Below are positions 36,995 to 60,674 of a DNA stretch of 64,000 bases, piece after piece. Source of the stretch: Ascidia mentula (lineage: Eukaryota > Chordata > Ascidiacea > Phlebobranchia > Ascidiidae); assembly GCA_947561715.1 (NCBI GenBank), contig OX387204.1:6825001-6889000 (forward strand). Direction: 5' to 3'. The notes below the pieces were generated by a model. The model ran no database searches. It was not told the origin of the DNA and was given only the letters and a program-made list of their open reading frames with translations. Each line of letters opens with the position of its first letter. Positions within the stretch are counted from its first letter, which is position 1. The position numbers and the translations under genes were made by a program.

Positions 36995-39387
36995 TTTCAC
37001 GTTTCTTAGAAAAAGTGTCTTTGTTTTGTGTCGTTTCGTCTTTTTTCTTCTTGTTAAGAACGTCCGCTGGAGCGGTTCTTATTGTCCGTCGCTTCCTTTC
37101 TTTCCGCGCCAATCGCTTTCGCTCGTCTTTCTGTGGCTTTTTGATTTGTAGCATGTATCTACAGGGAGCCAGTTGTCAAAACATTACCATACTGAATTAT
37201 ATTATAATATGAAGGATCTAAATCTAAACCATGATCTGAAGGCGAAGGCCTGGCGATCACTCCCTTTCCTTGACGATACACACAAAAAAAGCAATTTTGC
37301 GAAACACAGGTTCCGTTTTAACACACCAGGCTGATGCTGTTTTTCAAGTAAAAGTGCTTTTTATGTGTGTATCCATACTAAAATTATATCATATTTTCAT
37401 ACTCTGGAACTTCACAACCAGCTGCGCGCACTACGTTGGACACAGTGCGAAGCAAGGGTCGATCTTCGTCTGTAAAGAACGTCACAGCCTTTCCGCGACG
37501 ACCCGCCCTTCCCGTCCTACCGATGCGATGAATATAACTGACTGCACTGGTCGGAAAGTCGTAGTTAATGACCAAATTCACGCCCTGAAAAATACAAGTA
37601 GTGAAGTATTGAGAAATCTCGAAGACGATTTCTTTAAGATAGTTTTTCTATTTTTCTTTACCTTGAAATCGATTCCGCGTCCCATCAGTTCAGTACATAT
37701 TAATATCCACGTATCACCCCGTCTAAAACTCTTCACAGCATTTTCACGTTGCATAGGTGTGCGGTCAGCATGGATAGCATCAATATTAACACCTGCATTT
37801 GAAGGAATTTATGCTATTAAAATGACATTTTGCAAAATCTTATACTTTATAACCGGAAAACAAAGCAAAAGCACCACAGTGTTTATCTTACCATCATATA
37901 TCATTTCTGCAAACAGTTCTTTTGCCCGGTCTTTTGATTGCACAAATATTATTACTGGAGGAGAAAAACCTTGTCTTATCAATTGTTGAAGAGCCAGCAG
38001 TTTTCCCTGCTCATTTCCAACGTATTGTAATTTTTGGTCGACTGACCTGACAGCAGTGTTTTTGCCACCAACTGTTATCTATGAAGAAAAACGAAATAGC
38101 TTAGCGCAAAACAACTATTCAGTGCGTAATCCTAATAATGTGGAATTCCACGACCACAGAACTACATTTTTTTTGCAAATTGAAACATATCCACTTGTAT
38201 CAGTGCATACTATTGTATTTTTAAGGAAAACATGTACGCTACCTGAAGGACATTGTCCATGTTTAATAAACACCACTGCTGGACATCATGCGCAAAGGTG
38301 GCACTAAACATTGCTCGTCGAATTTTGGGATTAGTACAAGAAGCGTAAATTGTCCCAAGTTGCTCTCGAAAACTTTTCCCTGTTTGACCCTCCTCAAACA
38401 GTTTGTCCGATTCATCAACGACAAGCCATTCAACACATTCCAAACTACCAAAAAAAGTATATATTATACTCCGTTTTGTAGGCGAACATCAGTGTCAAAA
38501 CCTTTGTCAACATTACCTTATTAGGGCAGGTTCCTGCTGCAGGAGATACACAATGCGGTTTGGCGTACTAATCAGCACATCCATTGCGTTTGCTTCTTTC
38601 ATGCCACGACTTACAAATCTTTTTGTTACAGCCTTGTCCAAGAACTTGACCCTAATTAAGTCTTGGTGCTCATCTGCAGAATCGGATATTTTTACAGAAA
38701 TAAGATCTTTGCATTCTCTAAAAGTCTGTTCCGCAAGTTCTCTTGTTGGTGACAAAATGAGTGAACAAAATTTCTTCTTGGTTCTATTTGGGTTTTTCTT
38801 GCGCAAAATATGTGATATGACAGGAATTAAAAATGCTAATGTCTTGCCAGATCCAGTAGGAGCACATGCTAGAATTTCTCTGTCATGCATCATGGCTGGA
38901 ATTGCCTGTAAGCAGTGGAATTATGGTTATGCAATATAGTTACTTCAGGGGGGGTTAACTTGCATACTGTTACCTGCATCTGAATAGGTGTAAGATCTGT
39001 GAAACCTTTATTAGCTACATTTTCAAGACATTTTAAGTTGACTTCATATTCTGAATGCAATTGTTTGAATGTTGTAATTGGTTCAGGAACATCTGTTCCA
39101 TCAACATGTATTTTGTGCTTTTTTCTTACAGAATGAAATTGCACAGAGTTTTGCTCCGAGGTTTCAGTTTGCTTTTCACCGTTTTGGCCAGGGTCTGTTT
39201 GTGGATCTATCGCATTGCATTTGTTTTGCTTCCTTTTAGTTTCTGAGTTAAGAGTTTGACTTTTGAAGAAGTGGAGTTTCTTATTCTGTGCTGGGGTAGA
39301 AAAGTTAAAACTTTGTTCATGTTTGAACCGCTTTGCATTAAATTTTAAACTTGTTCCTAATTTTCTGAATATATCCTCTTCGTCCAT
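36990..39387 (-). CDS. DDX52: DEAD-box RNA helicase DDX52 (yeast Rok1)
   Basis: Seven exons: 38974-39387, 38517-38905, 38243-38444, 37892-38078, 37662-37792, 37403-37584 and 36990-37158, coding 557 aa (human 599). Family members are nucleolar ATP-dependent helicases for 18S rRNA processing and 40S assembly. The start [11 protein letters not shown] matches human MDVHDLFRRLG. A Q-motif region ([11 protein letters not shown]) precedes Walker A (APTGSGKT, near residue 154). Then come PTRELA, the DEAD-motif variant DESD, SAT (FSATF) and [10 protein letters not shown]. The frame of exon 6 runs into a stop at 37,384, but this is misleading. A donor inside it (GA|GTATGA) joins in phase to a Lys/Arg-rich last exon starting [15 protein letters not shown]. 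That restores VPEY before the basic tail, as in human. The start codon is 11 nt after a TTTGCAG acceptor. Confidence 0.95.
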
Positions 39388-39401
39388 ATCAAGGAACACT
39401 G
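39388..39401 (-). promoter_or_regulatory. Acceptor 11 nt before DDX52 ATG (candidate trans-splice site)
   Basis: On the minus strand a T-rich tract ends in TTTGCAG, followed by TGTTCCTTGAT and the start codon. No coding exon is missing, because the protein start aligns with the human start. The site suits a trans-spliced leader or a cis-spliced 5' UTR. Confidence 0.45.
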
Positions 39402-41289
39402 CAAATCAATAATTTAACAATAAAAATATACCATTATTCAAAAACACCACTTAACAGAAAATCAAAAAATGCCTCAGTTTCGGGAAAAGTATATTCATTG
39501 TGAAACACTCAATATCGTAAAAAGTCATCAATGGCATTTTGTTTGTTACAGAATAAAGTATCAATAATTTTGTTTAGGTACAATTAACTTACCAAAATAT
39601 TAGAAATCTATAATCTTCACCAGAGGGAAACAAGTAATTCCGACATCTTAGTGTCACAACTTTATTGATCTCTTCTACAAGGAAGGAATAAGAATTAAAT
39701 ACAAAAAACTGGAATAGGCCAATTGTTATTTTGCGCCATTTACATCAGAAATATTTATATCAGTTATTTGAATCAGCAATAGTAACATTATTACAATGTA
39801 TATAAATATGTAGATTGTAAAGGATGCACAATTTTTTCAACCATGACTGTTGTCTCGTATGTACTCATGACAAACTTCCCAATCACAATGCTGCAGGTTA
39901 AGATTGGCTGAAAATGCTCTAGTTGTAAAGTTATTTACTAAAACACTTGTAGTGCAGACTTAGATCCTTTTGTGAGAAAAAACTTACGTTTAGGCGAAGC
40001 TGAAACTTTCAAAGAATTTAAGTATCAAGCACTAAAAACAAATATTTATGCTATATATAATATAGATGTAGTAAGGTTTTAACAATCATTACTTCTGTCT
40101 ACCTCAGAATTCGAGAAATTTGAACTCAATGCAACACCAACGTTTGCTCAGTATTAGCATGGCGTGTTCATCATTGGTAGACAGAAAAAATAGTAAACTG
40201 TTGATCGAACAGCAATAAGAAGTGATTAAGAATAACGTAAACACACATTTCGCGGGTAACATTGTGGCATACGATAATTCATACATTATGTGGTAGAAAA
40301 GCTTTACCTTAATATTTTCTGCGTCGAACCAGGTCGAACCAAAGACATTAGCATGGAAACCTGCAACGTCGGATCAGGAACAAAGTGATAAGAGACAGAA
40401 AGAAAACACGACGCACGTGCCCAAGCCAAATCCCAGCAGCGCAACGCATTTCAGTGAATGTTGCAGCAGAAATGAATGTGTGGTGCTATATATGCACATG
40501 TAGTTACATGATATATAATAGCATAATATCACTACAGCATAGTTGCAGTATGTGTTATTACAAAATAATAATTGTTACCAAATTATGACATCATAGAAAT
40601 CTGAGACGAGTTCTTCTACATTCACACAATACACCCACATTACGTAAGACAGTTATGGCATCAAAAGATGAAATTGTGTCAAAGTAAGCAACCTGTCTCA
40701 ATTATTTCACTACCACAAAGGTGACCTGCACAATCCCCAATATATGTATCTGCTCATTGTCTTAGGGGTTTGTTTCATCGTAGTGGCGGAGAGAATCGAT
40801 TAACAACCTTTTTTGGTGGGATGATGCTTTGATTAATTATGATCCGACGCTGAACCATAGTATTTGTTTCCGAACACGGCACATGTCACATATTGGACAA
40901 TTTACTAAAAACTTGGATCGGTTAAGGAACGGTTTATTGTCACTTAATGCGAGTATGCACACATACACAATGGAAACGACACCATATCATTTGTAAGCAC
41001 TGCGAAACGAAACCCATGGATATGGGACAGCAGTCAAAACATTACACAAAAAAGTGCTTTTAAGTAAACACATACGTTTGTAATTGATGGCCATAGAACT
41101 GAGGGGAGAAGATGAACAACTTTTACAGAACATGCCATGGTACGTTTGACAGCACGCAGCGATTAAGTAGTAGCAGCGATTTAAACAAAAGCCATATATT
41201 ATAACGTGCGTGGATAAAATATTCCTCCAAGCACATTCAAATAAGCTTGGATAAGAACTACAGGCGGCAAGTTAGATCGGGTCATTTCG
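39388..41289. other. Spacer between CYFIP and DDX52; no gene seen
   Basis: The stretch is AT-rich with only short open frames. It should hold the DDX52 promoter and the CYFIP 3' UTR. A minus-strand AATAAA lies at 40,933-40,938, about 350 bp beyond the CYFIP stop. Confidence 0.5.
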
Positions 41290-54329
<13,040 letters not shown>

Positions 54330-55406
54330 ATGAGTAGTGTGGTAAGCACGGTTTGTTACTTAAGATTGACAAACTTTGGATTGTTATCTAGAAAGGTAAG
54401 GATACGATATTCAATTTTTTAAGTTTAAACAAAGTTTAGGTGATAAAATGTAATGTCCAAGCTGCATTTTACGAGCAATCGAATATTCGTAGGAAAAATT
54501 TTACTTGCAGTTGCTGTAAGTTTTTAAGACAATAAACAAACATAGAGTGGAGGAGCAGTGGCACTAATGAGTGTACTTTGCTTTACCAATTACGGCGTCG
54601 AGCTACTGCAACTGTTTGTGCAATAAGTAAACGAAGACTTAACGTACACTGAGTTGGTCACTTCAGTCCTAAGAACAATAATATTTTATTTCGTTGTATC
54701 GTTTCAGCTCAACACAGTTACAATGAAGCAAAAAAATATTTTGCCAAAGTCGTTTAAAATTGTGCCACTTTCCTACCATAAAGACCTAAACGAAGTACTT
54801 CTTCTACTGATTAAATCGTATAGGAAAAGCTGGCCACTAATTTACCTACTTCCCGAAGTCCCCCACGACTTTGAAAAACTTTTAACATCAAGAATAAAAC
54901 TCTGTCTTAAACATGGATCCGATATTTCTTTTGGAGTGCGCGAACTGTCCACCGGGAAACTGGTTGCTGCCCTTGTTGGAAACACCGTAAGAAAAGAAAC
55001 GTATTCGAAAGAAATTGAAGATGGATATTCGGATGGTGTCAAGCACATAATTAGGATTCAGCAACAAGTCGAAGGCGATTTGTTCTCCGATTTAAAAACG
55101 AATGTCGTAGTAAAGATGGGGACGTCTGCAGTGGATGCCAACTACGCCAACATGAAACTTGTTGGATTACTTGGAGAGAAATTTTACAAGGCCGCGACTG
55201 ACTTGGGTGTGAAGTACACGGTGGCGATATCAACCTCTGAATACACAAACCGAATGATAGAAGAAGGTGTTGATAAAGTATTGCGGGAAATTGAATATTC
55301 GCAGTATCGTGACCCGGAATCTGGCGAAAAACCCTTTACACGTTCATTTCCGCCACACACTCACATCAGATTCGTGTATAGGCGAAACCTACGAAACAAA
55401 TTGTAA
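54330..55406 (+). CDS. GNAT-family N-acetyltransferase, AANAT-like, possibly mitochondrial
   Basis: Two exons, 54330-54395 (donor AAG|GTAAGG) and 54708-55406 (acceptor GTTTCAG), join in phase 0 to give 254 aa. Exon 1 and the start of exon 2 encode MSSVVSTVCYLRLTNFGLLS, then RKLNTVTM. This is rich in Ser, Leu and Arg with no acidic residue, as in a mitochondrial presequence. Alternatively, translation could start at the second Met (54,723). The rest resembles arylalkylamine/dopamine N-acetyltransferase-like GNATs, with a KIVPLSYHKDLNEVLLLL start, FGVRELSTGKLVAALVGN as the strand-turn-strand core, and NMKLVGLLGEKFYKAATDLG as the region that binds acetyl-CoA in the fold. The substrate cannot be told. 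The ATG is 11 nt after a CCCACAG acceptor. Confidence 0.8.
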
Positions 55407-55961
55407 AATTGTTCGTTTTGAACGAGGTAAAAGCGGCTAATCAAATGCGAAAATAATATTTACGTTTTTATTAAAAATGAAATGTCAAACTAAAGCTGTT
55501 CGCCTGTCATTCTTTTTCCTGACATTTGCATTATTTCCAAAGCTTGTAACATTTTTTGTTGTCGTTTTATTGTGAATGAACAAGTACAATTTCCAATTAG
55601 CATTAGGTGTCCTTTGTGTATAGTAGGCCTATACTTTGTTTGATGTACGGATTGTCGTTCCGCCATGTACAGGTAAATAGGCCAATGGTGGGTAGACTAC
55701 TCAATTATTTGTTTTTGTAATTATTAAATACACTAGTCTTTTCATTAATTGTTATGTAACACATATATGGAATTGTGATAAATTTTTGAAACTTGCTACG
55801 ACTTTTATAGGCTTGAGACTTATCTGTAAGATACGCTTTTATAAGCTGCAAATTTAATGTTGCTCTATTCCATTTATCCAACTAAAACTAAACCTTAAGT
55901 CTATAGGCTTACCAATATGTAGAAACATCCATTTATTGTAACTCTTTCCCACAAAAAAACG

Positions 55962-56032
55962 GACTTGCCAGCCGGGTCTCAAACACGTCGGGTATTAGAA
56001 CTCTGGGCGACCAGAAGGGCCATACATTCGTC
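55962..56032 (-). repeat. Possible tRNA-derived SINE relic
   Basis: On the minus strand, GTTTGAGACCCGGC resembles an RNA polymerase III B box, and TGGCCCTTCTGG about 45 nt upstream resembles an A box. No cloverleaf can be drawn with confidence, and the ends are not visible. It is more like a decayed SINE head than a working tRNA gene. Confidence 0.2.
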
Positions 56033-56640
56033 TAAATTGCCACGTTGTTTGTATAACTTATTTAAAAATGCTAATTTGAAAAAAATGTTACAATTTTGCG
56101 ACAGAAAGACTAAAATTCACAGGTTGCCTTATTTATTGAAAATGTTAATTTCGACCTTTCTCGCGTAAAGTGGCACGGTTCTAAATAAGCAGCATGTTTG
56201 TTGGCAACGTGTTAATTCAGATGAATTGTGACCCTTCTGACCGCCCCACAGTAGTGAACGCCAGTCAATACCTTCTTCTTATAATGCAGTATGATCCAAA
56301 TGATACGTCATCTACCGAATAAACCGCTGTGCATTTGTGTTTCCAAATCTGTCTATTCCCTGATCAATTCGTTTCTATATTATCGCCATGACAATTAAGA
56401 CTCCATCTGTACTGAGACGCAATAAGGTATTTACCTGTTAGGAGTTGCAGATCCAATCCTGATAATCAATTGATTATTTATAGACAATCAGGCAATTTGC
56501 CGATGGGTCTTTAGCCTTCCAAGAGACTCATTGCGCCTGAGCCTTTGACACACCAATAAAGTATTGGGGCACCATCCAAACTGCAAGTGAAAGACTTTTG
56601 CAGTGTGATTCCGTCTGGGGATTATAAAGTATAGCCTATC

Positions 56641-56956
56641 AGTATTTTTCAACCTTTTTCAACCCGAACTGTGTGAAGTATTGCGGCATCAGCAACACGT
56701 TTGCGCAATTACATTCTTTTTATTACAAAACGAGTCTTGTTGTTACACAACATTAATAAGGCAATTCACGATGGAACATTCTAACTGGTGAGAGTGGATG
56801 ATTATTTTCATAAAGCTTTTTACATCCTTTGTGATAAACAAGTGATTTATGACCCGTATTCCACGAAACATCAGTCAAACTAATAAAATTTGCAGAACAC
56901 CTGGCGATCTTTCACGGAACACTGATGTTCCGCAGAACACCGGTTGAAAATCACTG
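56641..56956. mobile_element. Non-autonomous hAT DNA transposon (MITE)
   Basis: The ends are inverted: CAGTATTTTTCAACC at the left and GGTTGAAAATCACTG at the right. Subterminal text on the minus strand (CCGGTGTTCTGCGGAACA, TTCCGTGAAAGATCGCCAGG) is the familiar pattern of a very widespread hAT family. GCCTAT stands immediately outside both ends, as expected from target duplication (hAT normally makes 8 bp). It is about 316 bp with no transposase, so it was moved in trans. Confidence 0.7.
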
Positions 56957-57339
56957 GCCTATATGACAATTACGAAAATTGGTTTATATTGTGAAGTGTA
57001 AAGTACGCGCTACATTTGAGGCACATATTGATGCAAAAAATGCCTACAGGAGTGGAATGTAGAAATCCTACGATATCTATTAAACATCATAATGTCTGTG
57101 GGTTTGTGGGTTTGTGGACGCCGAACGAGTTTAATTCGTATTTTGGGGAAAGCACCCGTTGGTGAGCAGATTCCAAACAAACAACAAAGTAATGTTACAT
57201 TTTTGAAAGCAAAAAATCCTATACTGGTAGTAAGTTTTTAAACAGGATATCTTTATTTTCTTAAAGCACTATCACTGTATTTGTTTCGGAAGAGTCGATA
57301 TTTTTCGTAATATAGCGTTTTTGTGAAGATTTTGCCATC

Positions 57340-60229
57340 ATGAACTTCAGCAGGTAGCCTATGTTGTGAAGTGCTTTTAAACTGTTAAATTTGTGTTGAT
57401 TTATTTAAATAGAGTCTGAATAAACTCTAACTGGGTTCATCATCACTACTAAAATGCTAACTTACATAAAATGATCAAAAGTACGTTAGCTTTGGCTTCC
57501 TAATCAGACTCTTTACCTCTTTAAGTATTTTGCACCCGAGTATTTGAATGGAAATTGTTGATTTTACAGGTTTATCACTCCAGCAAGTGCAGCAAGACTA
57601 GAGTCACCCATCAGGTATTGCCTCTCTTTTCGCCCAAAATGGACACATATTTCTGTGATATATGTCATTTACTTAATGGTTTATACATTAGCGGTATTCA
57701 GACTGGAAAAAAATGTCATGTGCAGAGGACTCGTATGCAAAATTTTATGGAAGATACACACATTTTTTTATGTTCTAGGTTGTTTACAAATTTGCTATAA
57801 AAGAAAAGCCATCAAAAGCTTGCTTTTGATATGAAGTTTTTTAATTATACTTTCTGGAACTTAACGTATCTCATAGATGTTAATTTCTAAATTTTAAAGA
57901 AAAACGACATTAATGGCAATCCAGAATCCAGACATTATCTCATTGGCAAGTGGAATGCCCAACACTCAACTTTTTCCGTTTAAATCATTTGAAATTGTCA
58001 CAAAATCAGGACAAGCAATTAATCTGAATGGAAAAGATATGGCAATGGCTCTACAGTACTCAGCATCCCAGGGGTATGAGAATACTAAAAATTCTTTATT
58101 CTGTTAGTGAGGTCTCACAACTTGTTTATAGTGCTGTTCTTCTGGTAACTTTTATGCCAGAAAAACATACGTTTGAGTTAACAATGTCTGACGGCAAGAA
58201 TAACATTATATTTGTTTATGGTGTTTTCCATTTCTTAGAACACAGGATCTTATAAATTGGGTAAAAACACTTCATAAAACTTTTCATGATCCACCTATTA
58301 TGAAAAAGTCAATCGAGGATGATGGTTTCAACACTTACATTTCACCGGGCAGCCAAGATGGGCTCACAAAAGTATTTGAGATGTTGGTCAAATCTGGCGA
58401 TAATGTAGTCCTTGATGACCCCTGTTATTCTGGCACCTTATCAATGGTAATAACGAAAAAAAATTGTGATCAATCTACACGTCTTTGTAAATTTTAAGTT
58501 ATTTTTTAAAATACAAATCTGTTGTCAGCAAAGCAGAATTTGTAATGTTTGCAATAATCAAGTGTTAGGTGTTTAAAAAAATTGTTTACACCAACCATAA
58601 CTATACAAGGAACAACAGTTAACCAAGTGCACTTTATCAAACTATTGTCACAAAATTGATAAAATTTTTTATTTTTTATTTTTTTTTGTTTGTTTTTAGT
58701 CTTGGTGAACAGTGATATGTTTGTCCATTTGAAAACCAAACTAATATTGAAAAAACTTATTTTTTATTCTAACATTTTAGTTGAGGCCAATGGGCTGTAA
58801 ACTTCTTCCCGTGCAAACTGACAGACACGGTATGATGTCAAAATCCTTACTGAGTGTCATGGAGCAATGGAAACCTGAAGATGCCAAAGATCCACAATCC
58901 ACAATTCCCAAAGTACTCTACACAATTCCCAGTGGTGGTAATCCAACTGGTGCTACAGCTACTTTACAGCGCAAACAAGAAATTTACAAAGTAAAGTGTG
59001 ACGTTTCATGGCTATAGTTTTAATCTAACCGTATCTATGATGTTTGTAGATTGCACAGACCTATGATATGGTTATCGTGGAAGATGATCCATACTACTTC
59101 TTGCAGTTTGAAGTAAGTGTCCTAAAAAACAAAAAAATCAAGCCTGTGGTAACAGTTATTTTCCACAGAAACCTGTACCAAGCTATCAGTCTCTTGATGT
59201 TGATGGAAGAGTAATCCGCAGTGATTCGATGTCCAAGGTAGTGTGAAAATGAAATATTCTGTTTGTTGTTTGTAAAATGTTCTGTCACATGTCTTATCTG
59301 TTTTATGCAATTAATTTACACAATAAATATGTCAATAAACGTAATTCATGTTTACAGCAATTTGGTAATTTCTTCAGGTAATGTCATCAGGGCTAAGAGT
59401 TGGTTGGATTTCTGGGGCAAACCCTTTTATTCAAAGACTTATTCTTCATCAACAAGTAACAGCTCTTCACACCAGTACATTAATTCAGGTAATTTTGCCT
59501 GTGCAGTATAAATTTATCATATCATTTGTTTAACTGTCAATTATTTCTCATAGATGATGCTGAGTAAACTTCTTGATCAATGGGGCATTGAAGGGTTCAG
59601 TAATCATGTTGCAGACATTCAGACTTTTTACAAGGATCAACGAGACAAATGCATCCGCTCTGCTGACAAATGGTTGAAGGGTAAGTGTTGTAGCAAAATG
59701 TTTATTACGTCTGCAGATTGTTTTAATTTAAAAAGGCTTCTTCGAGGCCATTTAAACAAATTTTACTGCAAACACAAACCACTAGCCTCAGCAGCAAAGC
59801 AAATTTCCCGACCTAAAACTTTACACTTTTGCACTGGTCATTAATTTTTGTCTACATTGGATTAGTTTTAGAGTTAACTTATGTTGCCTTCAGCTATTGT
59901 CCTTCACATTCCCATTTTCAGGTAATAAAGTGTGGTGTATATATTTACACACAGGATTGGCAGAGTGGAACGTTCCAGAAGGTGGAATGTTCTTGTGGAT
60001 GAAATTGAATGGAATCAAGGACACAACACAGTTGCTTCAGGAGAAGGCTTTAGAAAAGAAGGTTCTGCTACTTCCAGGGTCAGTGTTTAATGTTGAAGCA
60101 GGAAAACCATCTTCTTTCTGTAGAGTGGCCTTTTCATATACTTCCGAAGAAATGATGGATGAGGTGAGAAATGGGGCTGAAGGTAGTTTTAAAAGAGCAT
60201 GCTTGCTTTGGTTCATGGTCATTGACTAA
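57340..60229 (+). CDS. AADAT: Kynurenine/alpha-aminoadipate aminotransferase
   Basis: Ten exons: 57340-57353, 57570-57614, 57900-58073, 58239-58446, 58781-58990, 59050-59112, 59169-59237, 59378-59488, 59554-59680 and 59955-60229. They code about 431 aa (human 425). The enzyme is a PLP-dependent class I aminotransferase that makes kynurenic acid from kynurenine and acts on 2-aminoadipate in lysine breakdown. The N-terminus MNFSRFITPASAARLESPIR aligns with human MNYARFITAASAAR. The first coding exon is only 14 nt. Conserved parts are ISLASGMPN, ALQYSASQG, LDDPCYSGTL, WKPEDAKDPQ, YTIPSGGNPTGA, VEDDPYYFLQF and RSDSMSK, whose Lys261 matches the PLP lysine, human Lys263. The 3' end is less sure. 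I read through to the stop at 60,227, but a GAAG|GTAGTT donor near 60,182 could join a short exon near 60,449. It converges with the LRR-Ig gene. Confidence 0.93.
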
Positions 60230-60598
60230 GTAGAAGTAATTTTAATTACTGATTTTTCAGTCGTACAAAAATCAACTTTTTTGCTTTTCCTTTCCAAACC
60301 TCTAATTTCAGCACAATATTAAGTTTTATTGGAAGTTTATAAGAAACAAAGATAAAGTCCCTACATTGCAACATAAAATACTCCAAACTTTTCAAACACA
60401 TTTCGATATTAATACCAAAAGCCAGCAATGTAGGTCACATCTGCAGTAGCTATTGATGCTTATTGCACAGAGTTAGATTTATAAAATCCACATATATACA
60501 CACAATGTGTAATATTTAATCACACCCAATCGCATAATATTTAATCCTAAACATGTTAAATCTTCTATATTGTTTAAAACATACAATTAAACTTTCAT

Positions 60599-60604
60599 AA
60601 ATAA
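60599..60604 (+). terminator. AATAAA, likely poly(A) signal of AADAT
   Basis: A canonical hexamer lies 370 bp after the AADAT stop and 70 bp before the stop codon of the convergent LRR-Ig gene, so the two 3' UTRs may overlap. Confidence 0.5.
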
Positions 60605-60674
60605 ATCATTTTTAACAGCAAATTAGGTGAGTCAAGAACAAAATTTTAGGGAAATGTGATCTGAAGCCGGAAAT

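Larger units (their letters stand above)
55407..57339. other. Spacer between GNAT and AADAT with transposon relics
   Basis: I see no gene. An ATTAAA-type signal (near 55,468) follows the GNAT stop. A tRNA-like stretch lies near 55,965-56,030, and a hAT element at 56,641-56,956. The rest is AT-rich and featureless to me. Confidence 0.5.

Noticed and set aside
37384-37402. Stop codon as the natural end of DDX52
   Set aside because: It would remove the conserved basic tail. A donor just upstream splices in phase to the real terminal exon.
37270-37989. 239-codon plus-strand open frame
   Set aside because: It lies opposite the DDX52 exons at 37.4-37.9 kb and has no domain-like content; it is a shadow of the helicase exons.
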